Assembly (NCBI GenBank): GCA_902621345.1
Contig: CACNLV010000001.1
Span: 744,001-808,000, forward strand
DNA length: 64,000 nt
Direction: 5' to 3'
Source: an uncultured Pelagibacteraceae bacterium
GTDB lineage: Bacteria > Pseudomonadota > Alphaproteobacteria > Pelagibacterales > Pelagibacteraceae
The notes beneath the pieces are model-generated. The model saw nothing but the letters and a program-made list of their open reading frames with translations. It ran no database searches and was not told the origin of the DNA. Positions 35,163-43,756 of this stretch are shown here, in pieces (the stretch's first letter is position 1; the number at the start of each line of letters is the position of its first letter). The translations under genes were made by a program, and so were the position numbers.

Positions 35163-35411
35163 CTAGAAAATTAGTAGTCCAAATAATACTAAACCAGTAG
35201 AAGCTGCCGCAGAAAAGTATAATTTCTTCATACTTTCATTCCTTTTCTCAGTCTTAACTCTGTTTAGTAAAACATTTATATTTGTACTCTTAGATTGATT
35301 TTTTGGATGATCTTTTACTAAATATTTTTCAATTAGCTTGTCTCTTACGTTAAAACCAGAATTTTTCATTAGTTTATTAAACCATGGAAAACCCGTATTT
35401 GCAAATTTCAT
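35163..35411 (-). CDS. Small membrane protein, unknown (pair member 2)
   Basis: An 82-residue protein with a basic N-terminal half and a C-terminal membrane segment (YFSAAASTGLVLFGLLIF), a tail-anchor-like topology. The segment STNINVLLNRVKTEKRNESMKK before the membrane helix resembles the equivalent part of the upstream gene's product (position by position: N-I-N-V/I-L, then basic residues, then K-K). The genes overlap by one base. I see no catalytic motif and do not recognise the family. Confidence 0.65.
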   Translation of the reverse strand: MKFANTGFPWFNKLMKNSGFNVRDKLIEKYLVKDHPKNQSKSTNINVLLNRVKTEKRNESMKKLYFSAAASTGLVLFGLLIF

Positions 35412-35641
35412 TATAGTGAGAGGTTGATTCCTAAAATTCCTAATATAGTAAAAAGCACAATAAGAATGAGTAGATTTTTTTTAAATTCTTTGCTCTCTGT
35501 TTCTTGAAGTTTGGATTTTAGAATGTTGATATCGACTCTATTAGATGATGATCTTCTAGTTTTTAAAGGCTTTTCAGCTTCAGTAAAATCACTTGGGGTT
35601 TCGATTTCAGCACTCAAATCTGTAAAGCCTTTATTGGTCAT
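35411..35641 (-). CDS. Small membrane protein, unknown (pair member 1)
   Basis: A 76-residue protein: an acidic, disordered-looking N-terminus, a basic RRSSSNR patch, the VDINILKSKLQETESKEFKK helix, then one C-terminal membrane segment (NLLILIVLFTILGILGINL). It shares the helix-plus-anchor pattern with the downstream gene and is probably its ancient duplicate. It is divergent from the winged-helix regulator gene; the 115-base gap holds three direct repeats. The function is unknown. Confidence 0.65.
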   Translation of the reverse strand: MTNKGFTDLSAEIETPSDFTEAEKPLKTRRSSSNRVDINILKSKLQETESKEFKKNLLILIVLFTILGILGINLSL

Positions 35642-35660
35642 AGTGATGGTAAATCATAAA

Positions 35661-35733
35661 GTTCAATTTTTCTCAATTGACAAAAAGTTCAATATGGGTC
35701 ACAAATAGGTTGGCATGTGTTCAATTTGGGTCA
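35661..35733. promoter_or_regulatory. Three direct repeats upstream of winged-helix regulator
   Basis: Two near-identical 15-mers, GTTCAATATGGGTCA (35687-35701) and GTTCAATTTGGGTCA (35719-35733), start 32 bases apart, three helical turns. A weaker copy, GTTCAATTTTTCTCA (35661-35675, 12 of 15 matching the last copy), lies 26 bases further left. A TTGACA is at 35677-35682. They fill the gap between divergent genes and end 23 bases before the regulator's start codon, so they are candidate operator sites, possibly for autoregulation. Confidence 0.6.
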
Positions 35734-35756
35734 TTAATACAATCAGCTTTTAATTT

Positions 35757-36734
35757 ATGGAAGTCAAACAAATAGATTTTTCAAAAATACTTTCGGAAGA
35801 TCAAGTTTATAATTGTATTCTACAAAACTATGAAGCTCTTGGTACAGATTGGATAACACATCAGTGGAATTGGATTAATGCAATATACACTTCTTTTCAA
35901 GATCATTTAAAATTCTTAATAATAATTTCTTTAGTCGAAAAAACTTTAAATTTTTACCATCAAGTTAATATTACACAAACATACGATCAATTTTATGCAA
36001 AAGATAATTTACAAATAAATGAGTTTAGTATCTCAGAATTGTGTGAAAAACTTAATTTACCAAAAGAAACCTTAAGACGTAAAGTTTTAGAACTAGAAAA
36101 ACTAGGCGTTATAAAGAGAAAAAAAAAACAAGTTATAATTGATGGGTCTGCTTATTTTTATGTTAAACCTATAAATCAAATACCACTGACTTCAAAATAT
36201 CTCTTTAGAGTTGGGGAACTTTTAAATAAAGAAAAATTATTCTTTAAAAAAATTGACAAAAAAGATTTAGAAAAATTGATCAAAAAAAATTTTACATTAT
36301 GTTGGAGATGGTATTACAGAATGCAAATTCCATGGATTGTTGGTTATCAAAAAATGTTTAACGACTTGACGACCGTTCATGTCATTGGAACAATTATGAT
36401 GCATCAAGCATTAAATACAAAAACATTTCCAAGAGACTTTTCTATTAATAGGGATAACAGACATTTTGTGGATAATACATTTACTAATCCTCTTCAGTTA
36501 ACCAAGCCAGGTTTAAGTGCTATGTCTATCTCAGAAATGACAAATATTCCAAGAGCAACGGTTATAAGAAAATGTAAATTTTTAATTAAAAAAGGAAATT
36601 TAAAAGTTAATGATAAAAAACAATATTTTCTTACAGGAAATAACAGGAATCAAATAATCGATTACCAACTAGAATTTTTTAAAGAAAAATCAAAATTTAT
36701 AACAAGAATTTTAAATTTAATTGCAATTTCATAA
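35757..36734 (+). CDS. Protein with two winged-helix-like domains, putative transcription regulator
   Basis: A 325-residue protein. One helix-turn-helix region lies at about residues 92-135 (FSISELCEKLNLPKETLRRK, then VLELEKLGVIKRKKKQ). A second, similar one is near 255-300 (MSISEMTNIPRATVIRKCKF, then LIKKGNLKVNDKKQYFLTG). Both show the helix, turn, recognition helix and wing order of MarR/GntR-like domains, so it looks like an internal duplication. There is no recognised ligand domain between. Three direct repeats lie just upstream, a plausible autoregulatory site. The family is not recognised. Confidence 0.7.
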   Translation: MEVKQIDFSKILSEDQVYNCILQNYEALGTDWITHQWNWINAIYTSFQDHLKFLIIISLVEKTLNFYHQVNITQTYDQFYAKDNLQINEFSISELCEKLNLPKETLRRKVLELEKLGVIKRKKKQVIIDGSAYFYVKPINQIPLTSKYLFRVGELLNKEKLFFKKIDKKDLEKLIKKNFTLCWRWYYRMQIPWIVGYQKMFNDLTTVHVIGTIMMHQALNTKTFPRDFSINRDNRHFVDNTFTNPLQLTKPGLSAMSISEMTNIPRATVIRKCKFLIKKGNLKVNDKKQYFLTGNNRNQIIDYQLEFFKEKSKFITRILNLIAIS

Positions 36735-36778
36735 ATCTTAAATAAGCTGTATTTGTAATACTATTTTACAGAGGGGTC

Positions 36779-37630
36779 ATGGAGATAGTTACAAAAATAG
36801 CACCTATCATACTCGCGTTAATAATGTTGGGTTTGGGTTTAGGTTTAAAAGTTGAAGATTTTACTAGGGTATTAAAAACTCCAAAAGATTTTTTTGTAGG
36901 TTTTTTTTCTCAATTAATTATTCTTCCATTAATTGCTTATTTATTAATTATTATTCTAAAAGTACCACCTGAATTAGCCATTGGAGTTATGATAATTGCT
37001 GCTGCGCCAGGTGGGGTTACATCTAATATATTAACAAAGTTTGTTAACGGAGATGTTGCTTTATCTATTACTCTAACGGCTATAATCAGTTTAATTTCTA
37101 TTATTACTGTTCCTCTTATAATCTTTAAATCTGCTGATTTACTTGAAATTACAAATATTTCTCAAAATATTTCAATGACTGGTATAGCGCTAAAAATGTT
37201 TTTGGTTGTAACAGTTCCGGTTATATTGGGAATGATTATAAGAAAATTTGCTGAAAATTTTGTAAATTCAAAAATTCAAATTTTTGAAAAACTTAATATA
37301 GTATTGTTTGTTATTTTTTTTATTGCCGCATTTTACGAAGAAAGAGAGAGTTTTATAAATTTTCTAATGCAGGCAGGTTTAATTGCTTTAATTTTAAATA
37401 TATCTATGATGATTGTGGCTTATTACCTTGGTAAAACTTTTGCCTCAGGAGTGAAACAACAAAAATGTATTGCTTTAGAATGTGGATTGCAAAATGGTAC
37501 TTTAGCAATATTTGTATCTACACAAATATTTGGTGCAGATATAGTCTACATAACTCCAACAGCTGCATATGCTTTAATTATGTACATCACTGGTTTTATA
37601 TTTGTTTTTCTTTTAAAAAATAAAGTTTAA
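36779..37630 (+). CDS. Bile acid:sodium symporter (BASS) family transporter
   Basis: A 283-residue membrane protein with about nine to ten segments. The BASS signatures are LIMLGLGLGLKVEDFTRVL at the N-terminus, AAAPGGVTSNILTKFVNGD mid-protein, and ALECGLQNGTLAIFVS near the C-terminus. Family members use sodium to carry organic anions (bile acids, pyruvate, pantothenate and others). The native substrate is unknown. The stop overlaps the convergent dehydrogenase by 4 bases. Confidence 0.9.
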   Translation: MEIVTKIAPIILALIMLGLGLGLKVEDFTRVLKTPKDFFVGFFSQLIILPLIAYLLIIILKVPPELAIGVMIIAAAPGGVTSNILTKFVNGDVALSITLTAIISLISIITVPLIIFKSADLLEITNISQNISMTGIALKMFLVVTVPVILGMIIRKFAENFVNSKIQIFEKLNIVLFVIFFIAAFYEERESFINFLMQAGLIALILNISMMIVAYYLGKTFASGVKQQKCIALECGLQNGTLAIFVSTQIFGADIVYITPTAAYALIMYITGFIFVFLLKNKV

Positions 37631-40071
37631 TTACCCTTAAAATTAGTCTGCTTTAATGGTTTATTAATCAATTTAATCTCATATTTTTTTTTCTCAACCT
37701 CGATGAACAATTTACTATCTTTCAGTTTTTCATAAGAAAAATTGTTATTAATATAACCAAAAGTAAGATTCTTCTTAAAGTTAAATGAATAATTTCCTGA
37801 GGTAGATCTTCCTATTATTTTATCTTCTAAATAAATAGGCTCATCATGAAGTAATAGTGGTTCTCCAGGTTTACTATCTTTTAAGGTAAACATAGCAAAT
37901 CTTGTTTTAATCTTCTCTTTATCAATTTTTTCAAGAGCTGACTTACCGATAAAGTCTACATTTTTTTTATTACTGATTGTAAAAGAGAGACCTGCTTGGT
38001 ATTGATTTTCCTCAGGCGAAATATCGTGTCCCCAATGAAGAAAGCCACTTTCCATTCGCATAATATCCATTGCGTGCATACCACAATTTGAAAGATTAAA
38101 ATCTTTACCTTTTTCAATAAGTAGCTCATATATTTTTTTTGCGTCTTCAAGATCCACGTATAACTCGTAGCCTAATTCACCCACATAAGATAATCTTTGC
38201 GTCCAGATTTTAACTCCATCAATTGTAATAAACTTTGCAAATGCAAATCTAAATTTATCATTTTCAAAATTGTCTTTACTTAAAGTTTTTAGTAAATCTC
38301 TACTTTTTGGACCAAACAAACCAAATACACATAAATCATCTGTAATATCTTTTAATTCAATATTATTTGAAAGATGTTTGTTGATATGAAATTTGTCTCT
38401 TTCTCTTGTTGCTGCAGAACTTATTATTCTAAAATGATTTTTATCAATACATACAACTGTTAAATCTGCCTCTATTCCACCATCGGAATTTAACATATGT
38501 GTATAAATACATTTACCAGGTTCGTTTTTAATGTTTGCAGTACAAATTCTTTGTAATTCTCGATGTGCTTTATCTGATTTTATTTCAAACTTAGAAAAAG
38601 GAGTTAAGTCAAATAAGCCAACATTTTTTATTGTATTACTTGTTTCATACTCAGCCGAGGGATACCAACTTTGATAGTTATAACTATATTCATACTCTGC
38701 CTTTTCACCATCTAGTGCAAACCACATGGGTCTTTCATATCCACCAGAGACACCAAAACAGGCTCCAAAACTTTTCAAATTATCATGATGTGGAAGTTTT
38801 TTTATATCTCGAGAAGTTTTGTGTTGTTTGAACGGCCAATGCATTCCGTACAAATCACCCAATGACTCTGTAATTCTTTTTTTTATAAAACTTAATTCAG
38901 AATGAAATTTTTGAAATCTTTTTATATCATAACTAAAAATATCTTCATTAATATGACCAGTCATCAACCACTCTGCTGTAACCTTACCAACACCACCACC
39001 ACTCCCTATTCCAATACTATTTAACCCACAACATACAAAAAAATTTTTAATTTCAGGTACCTCTCCTAATAATGTGTTGGTGTCAGGAGTAAAAGATTCT
39101 GGTCCAGAAAAAAATTTTCTAATTCCTGCAGTTTCCAGAATTGGAAATCTTTTAATTGCTGAAGCTAAATATGGTTCAAAATGCTCAAAATTTTCTTGAA
39201 ACTCGCCAAAAGAAAAATCTTCTGGAACTTTATTAGTTTTATTCCAGGCAGGAATTGAATTACCCTCAAAAATTCCAACTAGTATTTTTCCTGCATCTTC
39301 TTTTATATAAGTTCGATTGTCAAAATCTCTAACAACTGGTAATGTTTTAGATAAATTTTTAATTGGTTCAGTAATAATGTAAAAATGTTCTGCTGGATAT
39401 AAGGGAATACTAACACCAGCTTTTTCTCCTATTTGCCTTGACCACATACCTGAGGCTAAAACAATATATTCACATTCAATTTTTTGGCCTTTTGCTTTAA
39501 CTCCAGAAATTTTTCCATCTTTAGTTAAAATTTCCTCAACAGGTGACTTTTCAAAAATTTGTGCTCCTTCCATTCTTGCTGATTTAGCCAACATATGGGT
39601 AACACCTGAAGGATCCGCAGCACCATCACCCGGCATTAAAATTCCTCCTATAACTTCATCTGTATTGATTATGGGATAATCTTTTTTGATTTGATCTTTA
39701 TCTAAAATTCTTACATCAACATCGTAAAGTTGTGCGGTCGTTGCTTGTCTTTGAAGTTCTTGCCATCTGCCTTTATGTTGAGCGATTGAAAGTGCTCCGT
39801 TTAATCTTAACCCCGCAGAATGATCAACTTTTTTTTCAAGCTCTTTATATAAATCTAAAGTATATTTTCTAATTTTAGTGACTGCTGCAGTTGGACCCAA
39901 CTGACTCACTAAACCTGCTGCATGCCAAGTTGTGCCTGACGTTAATTGATCTCTCTCTAAAAGGATTGTATCTTTCCAACCAAATTTAGCTAAATGATAA
40001 GCAACAGAGCAACCTACTACCCCACCTCCTATCACAACAACTTTTGTGCTACTTGGAATTTTTTTTTCCAT
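37627..40071 (-). CDS. Dimethylglycine/sarcosine dehydrogenase-like FAD and GcvT protein
   Basis: An 814-residue two-part enzyme. The N-terminal DAO domain has VVVIGGGVVGCSVAYHLAKF and TSGTTWHAAGLVSQ, where the His is the covalent flavin site in dimethylglycine dehydrogenase. The second half, from about residue 430, is an aminomethyltransferase (GcvT) domain with GLFDLTPFSKFEI and YVGELGYELY, which would pass the methyl group to tetrahydrofolate. It demethylates dimethylglycine or sarcosine, feeding glycine betaine breakdown. It lies 4 bases downstream of alanine dehydrogenase. Confidence 0.88.
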   Translation of the reverse strand: MEKKIPSSTKVVVIGGGVVGCSVAYHLAKFGWKDTILLERDQLTSGTTWHAAGLVSQLGPTAAVTKIRKYTLDLYKELEKKVDHSAGLRLNGALSIAQHKGRWQELQRQATTAQLYDVDVRILDKDQIKKDYPIINTDEVIGGILMPGDGAADPSGVTHMLAKSARMEGAQIFEKSPVEEILTKDGKISGVKAKGQKIECEYIVLASGMWSRQIGEKAGVSIPLYPAEHFYIITEPIKNLSKTLPVVRDFDNRTYIKEDAGKILVGIFEGNSIPAWNKTNKVPEDFSFGEFQENFEHFEPYLASAIKRFPILETAGIRKFFSGPESFTPDTNTLLGEVPEIKNFFVCCGLNSIGIGSGGGVGKVTAEWLMTGHINEDIFSYDIKRFQKFHSELSFIKKRITESLGDLYGMHWPFKQHKTSRDIKKLPHHDNLKSFGACFGVSGGYERPMWFALDGEKAEYEYSYNYQSWYPSAEYETSNTIKNVGLFDLTPFSKFEIKSDKAHRELQRICTANIKNEPGKCIYTHMLNSDGGIEADLTVVCIDKNHFRIISSAATRERDKFHINKHLSNNIELKDITDDLCVFGLFGPKSRDLLKTLSKDNFENDKFRFAFAKFITIDGVKIWTQRLSYVGELGYELYVDLEDAKKIYELLIEKGKDFNLSNCGMHAMDIMRMESGFLHWGHDISPEENQYQAGLSFTISNKKNVDFIGKSALEKIDKEKIKTRFAMFTLKDSKPGEPLLLHDEPIYLEDKIIGRSTSGNYSFNFKKNLTFGYINNNFSYEKLKDSKLFIEVEKKKYEIKLINKPLKQTNFKGN

Positions 40072-40075
40072 CTAA

Positions 40076-41194
40076 TTAGTTATTGATTGCTTCTCCTGGA
40101 TTAACATATTCATGTCCAAAAACATCTGCAACCGCTTTATAAGTCACATGACCCTTATGAACATTTAATCCTGCTAGAAAGTTTTTATCTTCACCAAGAG
40201 CTTTTTGATAACCTTTGTTAGCCAATTTTACCAGATATGGAAGTGTTGCTTTGTTTAATGCAATGGTTGAGGTTCTTGGAACTCCACCTGGCATGTTCGC
40301 TACGCAATAATGAACGACATTATCAACTATAAAAGTTGGATCATTAAAAGTTGTTGGTTTACTAGTCTCTACACATCCACCTTGATCGATTGCAACATCA
40401 ACAATTACAGAGCCTCTTTTCATTAATTTAAGCATATCTTTGGTAACTAATTTCGGTGCCTCTGCTCCAGGTATTAAAACACCACCTACTATTAAATCCG
40501 CCTCGGCAACTAACTTTTTTAAATCTATCTTATCACTTTGTTCTGGAATAATTTTATCTCCAAACATTTCAACTAATTGTTTTAATCTTACTTCTGATTT
40601 ATCGACAACGTGAACTTTTGCCTTCATACCAGTTGCTATAGTTGTAGCATTTTCACCAACAACCCCTCCACCTAAAATTAAAACATTTGCAGGCTCACCA
40701 CCAGGAGCTCCTCCTAATAAAACTCCCCTACCTTTTTGATTTTTTTCTAAACAATGTGCTCCTGCTTGAACTGACATACGTCCAGCTACAGCACTCATGG
40801 GTGCTAATAAAGGGAGCCGTCCATTATCATCAGTGATGGTTTCATAAGCAATATTAATACTTTTTGATTTTACTAAACCCTCGGTTAATTCTTTTGCAGC
40901 AGCCAAATGTAAATAAGTATAAACAATTTGATTTTCCCTAATCATTTCAACCTCAACTTTTTGAGGTTCTTTAACTTTAACAATTATCTCAGCATCATTA
41001 AAAATATCACTAGCTTTTTCTATAATTTTTGCGCCAGCATTTTTGTACTGATCATTATCGAAACCTGCTTCAAAGCCTCCATTATTTTCAACTAAAACTT
41101 CATGGCCTTCTGAGACTAAAGTTTTTACACTATCGGGTGTCAGGCCAATTCTATTTTCTTGAGGTTTAATTTCTTTAGGAACGCCAATTCTCAT
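40076..41194 (-). CDS. ald: Alanine dehydrogenase
   Basis: A 372-residue NAD-dependent enzyme with MRIGVPKEIKPQENRIGLTP, the substrate loop LAPMSAVAGRMSVQAGA, the NAD site ILGGGVVGENATTIA and VDVAIDQGGCVETS. It oxidises L-alanine to pyruvate and ammonium. It sits 9 bases after the omega-amino-acid:pyruvate aminotransferase gene. Together these recycle pyruvate as amino acceptor, as in bacterial taurine breakdown. Assignment is firm; its role in taurine use is inferred from context. Confidence 0.95.
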   Translation of the reverse strand: MRIGVPKEIKPQENRIGLTPDSVKTLVSEGHEVLVENNGGFEAGFDNDQYKNAGAKIIEKASDIFNDAEIIVKVKEPQKVEVEMIRENQIVYTYLHLAAAKELTEGLVKSKSINIAYETITDDNGRLPLLAPMSAVAGRMSVQAGAHCLEKNQKGRGVLLGGAPGGEPANVLILGGGVVGENATTIATGMKAKVHVVDKSEVRLKQLVEMFGDKIIPEQSDKIDLKKLVAEADLIVGGVLIPGAEAPKLVTKDMLKLMKRGSVIVDVAIDQGGCVETSKPTTFNDPTFIVDNVVHYCVANMPGGVPRTSTIALNKATLPYLVKLANKGYQKALGEDKNFLAGLNVHKGHVTYKAVADVFGHEYVNPGEAINN

Positions 41195-41203
41195 TAACGG
41201 AAT

Positions 41204-42550
41204 TTAATTCTTTTTACTCTTTGCGTAATTAGTTATTCCTGTTCTTAATTTTTCTATAATTTCATCAATGTGTTTTTTTTCACATATAAACATTGGTGCT
41301 ATAATTAAACAATCACCAGTAGCTTTGAAATTTACACCTGCATCGTAACAATGTTTGAAGGTAGCTAAACCTGCTTTGCCAGGTCTACCATCAGTTTTAA
41401 TATCTATACCACCCATCATTCCATAACCTCTAATATTATCTACTACATCAATGTCTTTTAGAGAAAATAGACCTTCTTGAAAGTAAGGAGCAAGTTCTTT
41501 AGCTCTATTAAAAATATCTTCCTTTTCGAAAATATCTTGAACAGCTAAAGCCGCAGCTACTGAAACTGGGATTCCAGAATATGTATAACCATGAAATAAT
41601 TCTATTGCACCTTTTGGAGAATTATCCATCACCGCATCGTAAATTTCTTCTTTGCAAGCAACCACACCAAAAGGAACTATTCCATTCGTTGTTGCCTTTG
41701 CCATTGTCATTATGTCAGGTGTTACACCAAACTCTTGAGCTCCAAAAGCTGAACCAGTTCTTCCCCAGCCCGTGATAACCTCATCAAAAATTAATAGTAT
41801 TTTATGTTTGTCACAAAGTTCTCTTAGTCTTTGTAAGTATCCAACTGGTGGCACTAACGTTCCTGTTGAACCAGCAATAGGTTCAACGATACAAGCTGCG
41901 ATGTTTTCAGAACCAAAATTAGTACAAATTCTCTCTAAGTCATTTGCAATATCAGCTCCCGTTTCTGGTTGACCTGAAATAAATTTATGTTCATCTAAAT
42001 GTGTGTGTCTCATGTGAACAACACCTGGCATCAATACACTTGCATACGCTTTAACGTTATTGATCATACCACCTACTGAAGTTGCTCCAATATTCATACC
42101 ATGATAAGCACGTTCTCTACCTACAAATCTAAATCTTTGTCCCTCACCTCTTGCTTTGTGATATGCAATACTAATCTTTATTGCGGTTTCTACTGCAGTA
42201 GATCCACATATCGTATAAAAAATTTTATTTAAGTTTCCTGGTGTGTGTTTTGAAATTCTTGTTGCTAATTCAAATGAACCACCAAATCCTTGTTGAAACG
42301 GCTGACAATAATCAAGAGTGTTTAATTGATTTGTTATTGCTTCGATAATTTCTTTTCTTCCATGTCCCAATGGATTACAGAATAATCCTGAGCTTGCATC
42401 AATTTGTGTTTTGCCATGATGATTTTTTAAATAAACACCTTTTGCCTCAACAATCAATTTTGGATTTTCTTTAAAATCCTTATTAGATGTAAATGGCATC
42501 CAATGTTCATTGAGTGAATTAGGCACTGACGTTCTTTTTTCTGAGCTCAT
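41204..42550 (-). CDS. Class III aminotransferase, omega-amino acid/taurine:pyruvate type
   Basis: A 448-residue PLP enzyme. NEHWMPFTSNKDFK at the N-terminus is typical of omega-amino-acid:pyruvate aminotransferases. ICGSTAVETAIKI, LLIFDEVITGWGRTG and the PLP lysine in TMAKATTNGIVPFG (near residue 290) follow. Candidate donors are taurine, beta-alanine or hypotaurine. Co-occurrence with ald behind it and a divergent tauABC-like importer favours taurine:pyruvate aminotransferase (Tpa), giving sulfoacetaldehyde. I leave the symbol open since the donor is not decided by motif. Confidence 0.85.
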   Translation of the reverse strand: MSSEKRTSVPNSLNEHWMPFTSNKDFKENPKLIVEAKGVYLKNHHGKTQIDASSGLFCNPLGHGRKEIIEAITNQLNTLDYCQPFQQGFGGSFELATRISKHTPGNLNKIFYTICGSTAVETAIKISIAYHKARGEGQRFRFVGRERAYHGMNIGATSVGGMINNVKAYASVLMPGVVHMRHTHLDEHKFISGQPETGADIANDLERICTNFGSENIAACIVEPIAGSTGTLVPPVGYLQRLRELCDKHKILLIFDEVITGWGRTGSAFGAQEFGVTPDIMTMAKATTNGIVPFGVVACKEEIYDAVMDNSPKGAIELFHGYTYSGIPVSVAAALAVQDIFEKEDIFNRAKELAPYFQEGLFSLKDIDVVDNIRGYGMMGGIDIKTDGRPGKAGLATFKHCYDAGVNFKATGDCLIIAPMFICEKKHIDEIIEKLRTGITNYAKSKKN

Positions 42551-42617
42551 AAATAAATTTAAAATGTTTAATAGTTAAATCCTTAGACTAATTAATAGAA
42601 ATTAACCACCAAAATAA

Positions 42618-42647
42618 TGTCACAACTTAAAGTTGTGTAACTATAAT
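42618..42647 (+). promoter_or_regulatory. Putative tauA-like promoter with operator palindrome
   Basis: A perfect inverted repeat CACAACTT-A-AAGTTGTG spans 42621-42637. A TATAAT at 42642-42647 follows, and an 18-base spacer separates it from TGTCAC at 42618, a weak -35. The palindrome thus fills the spacer of a promoter pointing to the tauA-like gene, about 78 bases before its ATG. A repressor of either divergent unit could bind here. The remainder of the 174-base gap shows nothing else clear. Confidence 0.55.
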
Positions 42648-42724
42648 GATCATTTTTTTGTTTTACATATAGGTCAAATTAATCTTAAAATTGGAACATA
42701 TAAATAAACAAAGAAGAGGCATAA

Positions 42725-43666
42725 ATGAAAAAAATAATTAGTTTTATTCTTGGATGTTTTGTAGCTCTAAATCTTTCAATATCAGTTGCTAATTCAGCAG
42801 CTAATGAAGTTAGAGTCGCATACTTCTTAGAGTGGCCAAGTCCAAATCTAGAGGACATGATGAAGAAAAACTTCGCAAAAGCTCTAGGGGTTCCTGTAAA
42901 GTGGACTAACTTTACTAATGGTGGTGCTATGACTGACGCGATGTTAGCAGGAGATATAGATATTTCTTATTCTCAAGGTTTAGTTCCATTCATTAACGCA
43001 GTAAAATCTAAAGCACCTATCAAATTAGTTGATATTGCTATGGAATACGGAATGGGAGGAACAACTTGTGTTACATCTAATGCATCTGGAATTACAAAAG
43101 CGAATGCAACTGAATTAGAAGGTAAAAAAGTTGCTGTTCCACTTGGGACAATGGCGGAATATGTTTTTGATGAAAGCATGAAAGTTGTTGGAGCAGATAG
43201 AAAAAAAATGGATATCATTCAAATGGACCCTGAAGAAGGTGCTGCTGCTTTAGTAAGCGGTGATGTTGTAATGTCATGTTTATTTGGTGGTAATTCTATT
43301 AAAGCTGCTACTGCAGTTGGATCTAGATTACTAACAGTTCAAGAAGCTAGAGATGCAGGTATCCTAGGGATTGATATTACTTCTGTAACTACAAAGTTTA
43401 TGAAGGAAAATCCAGGAATGTTGAGAACTTTCATCGAAGTAACTCATGAAGCCAATGCAAGATATAGAGCTGGAAAAAGCGATATGAATGCAATGTCAAA
43501 AGCTTCAGAAATGAAAATTCCTGACATGAAAGAAACTTTAAGTGGTTTCAAATTTCTAACTCCAGAGGAAACAAAAAGTTCTATGGAAAGTGGAAATCTT
43601 GATGCATTCCTAAAAGGAATGGGAACACCAAGAGGAAACGTAGATACGAGTTTCTTACCTTTGTAA
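42725..43666 (+). CDS. tauA: Taurine/sulfonate-type ABC transporter substrate-binding protein
   Basis: A 313-residue periplasmic protein with signal peptide (MKKIISFILGCFVALNLSIS, cut near SANSA). Features of the TauA/SsuA group include EVRVAYFLEWPSP, DAMLAGDIDISYSQG and LEGKKVAVPLGTMAEYVF. It binds a sulfonate, most likely taurine, for the downstream ATPase and permease. An AAGAAGAGG-like ribosome site precedes it. A terminator hairpin directly after it limits read-through to tauB. The taurine assignment comes from family plus context. Confidence 0.85.
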   Translation: MKKIISFILGCFVALNLSISVANSAANEVRVAYFLEWPSPNLEDMMKKNFAKALGVPVKWTNFTNGGAMTDAMLAGDIDISYSQGLVPFINAVKSKAPIKLVDIAMEYGMGGTTCVTSNASGITKANATELEGKKVAVPLGTMAEYVFDESMKVVGADRKKMDIIQMDPEEGAAALVSGDVVMSCLFGGNSIKAATAVGSRLLTVQEARDAGILGIDITSVTTKFMKENPGMLRTFIEVTHEANARYRAGKSDMNAMSKASEMKIPDMKETLSGFKFLTPEETKSSMESGNLDAFLKGMGTPRGNVDTSFLPL

Positions 43667-43689
43667 TTTTAAGGTAATTAAAATTTAAA

Positions 43690-43728
43690 TAGGCGCCAAT
43701 TTTTTATTAAATTGGTGCCTATTTTTTT
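43690..43728 (+). terminator. Intra-operon rho-independent terminator between tauA- and tauB-like genes
   Basis: TAGGCGCCAATTT (43690-43702) pairs with AAATTGGTGCCTA (43709-43721), 13 bp including one G-U, with a 6-base loop, followed by seven T residues (43722-43728). It is a strong terminator located 23 bases after the binding-protein stop and 28 bases before the ATPase start, so most transcripts should end here. Confidence 0.9.
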
Positions 43729-43756
43729 ACTATAAATTCTAATATAAAGTGAACAG

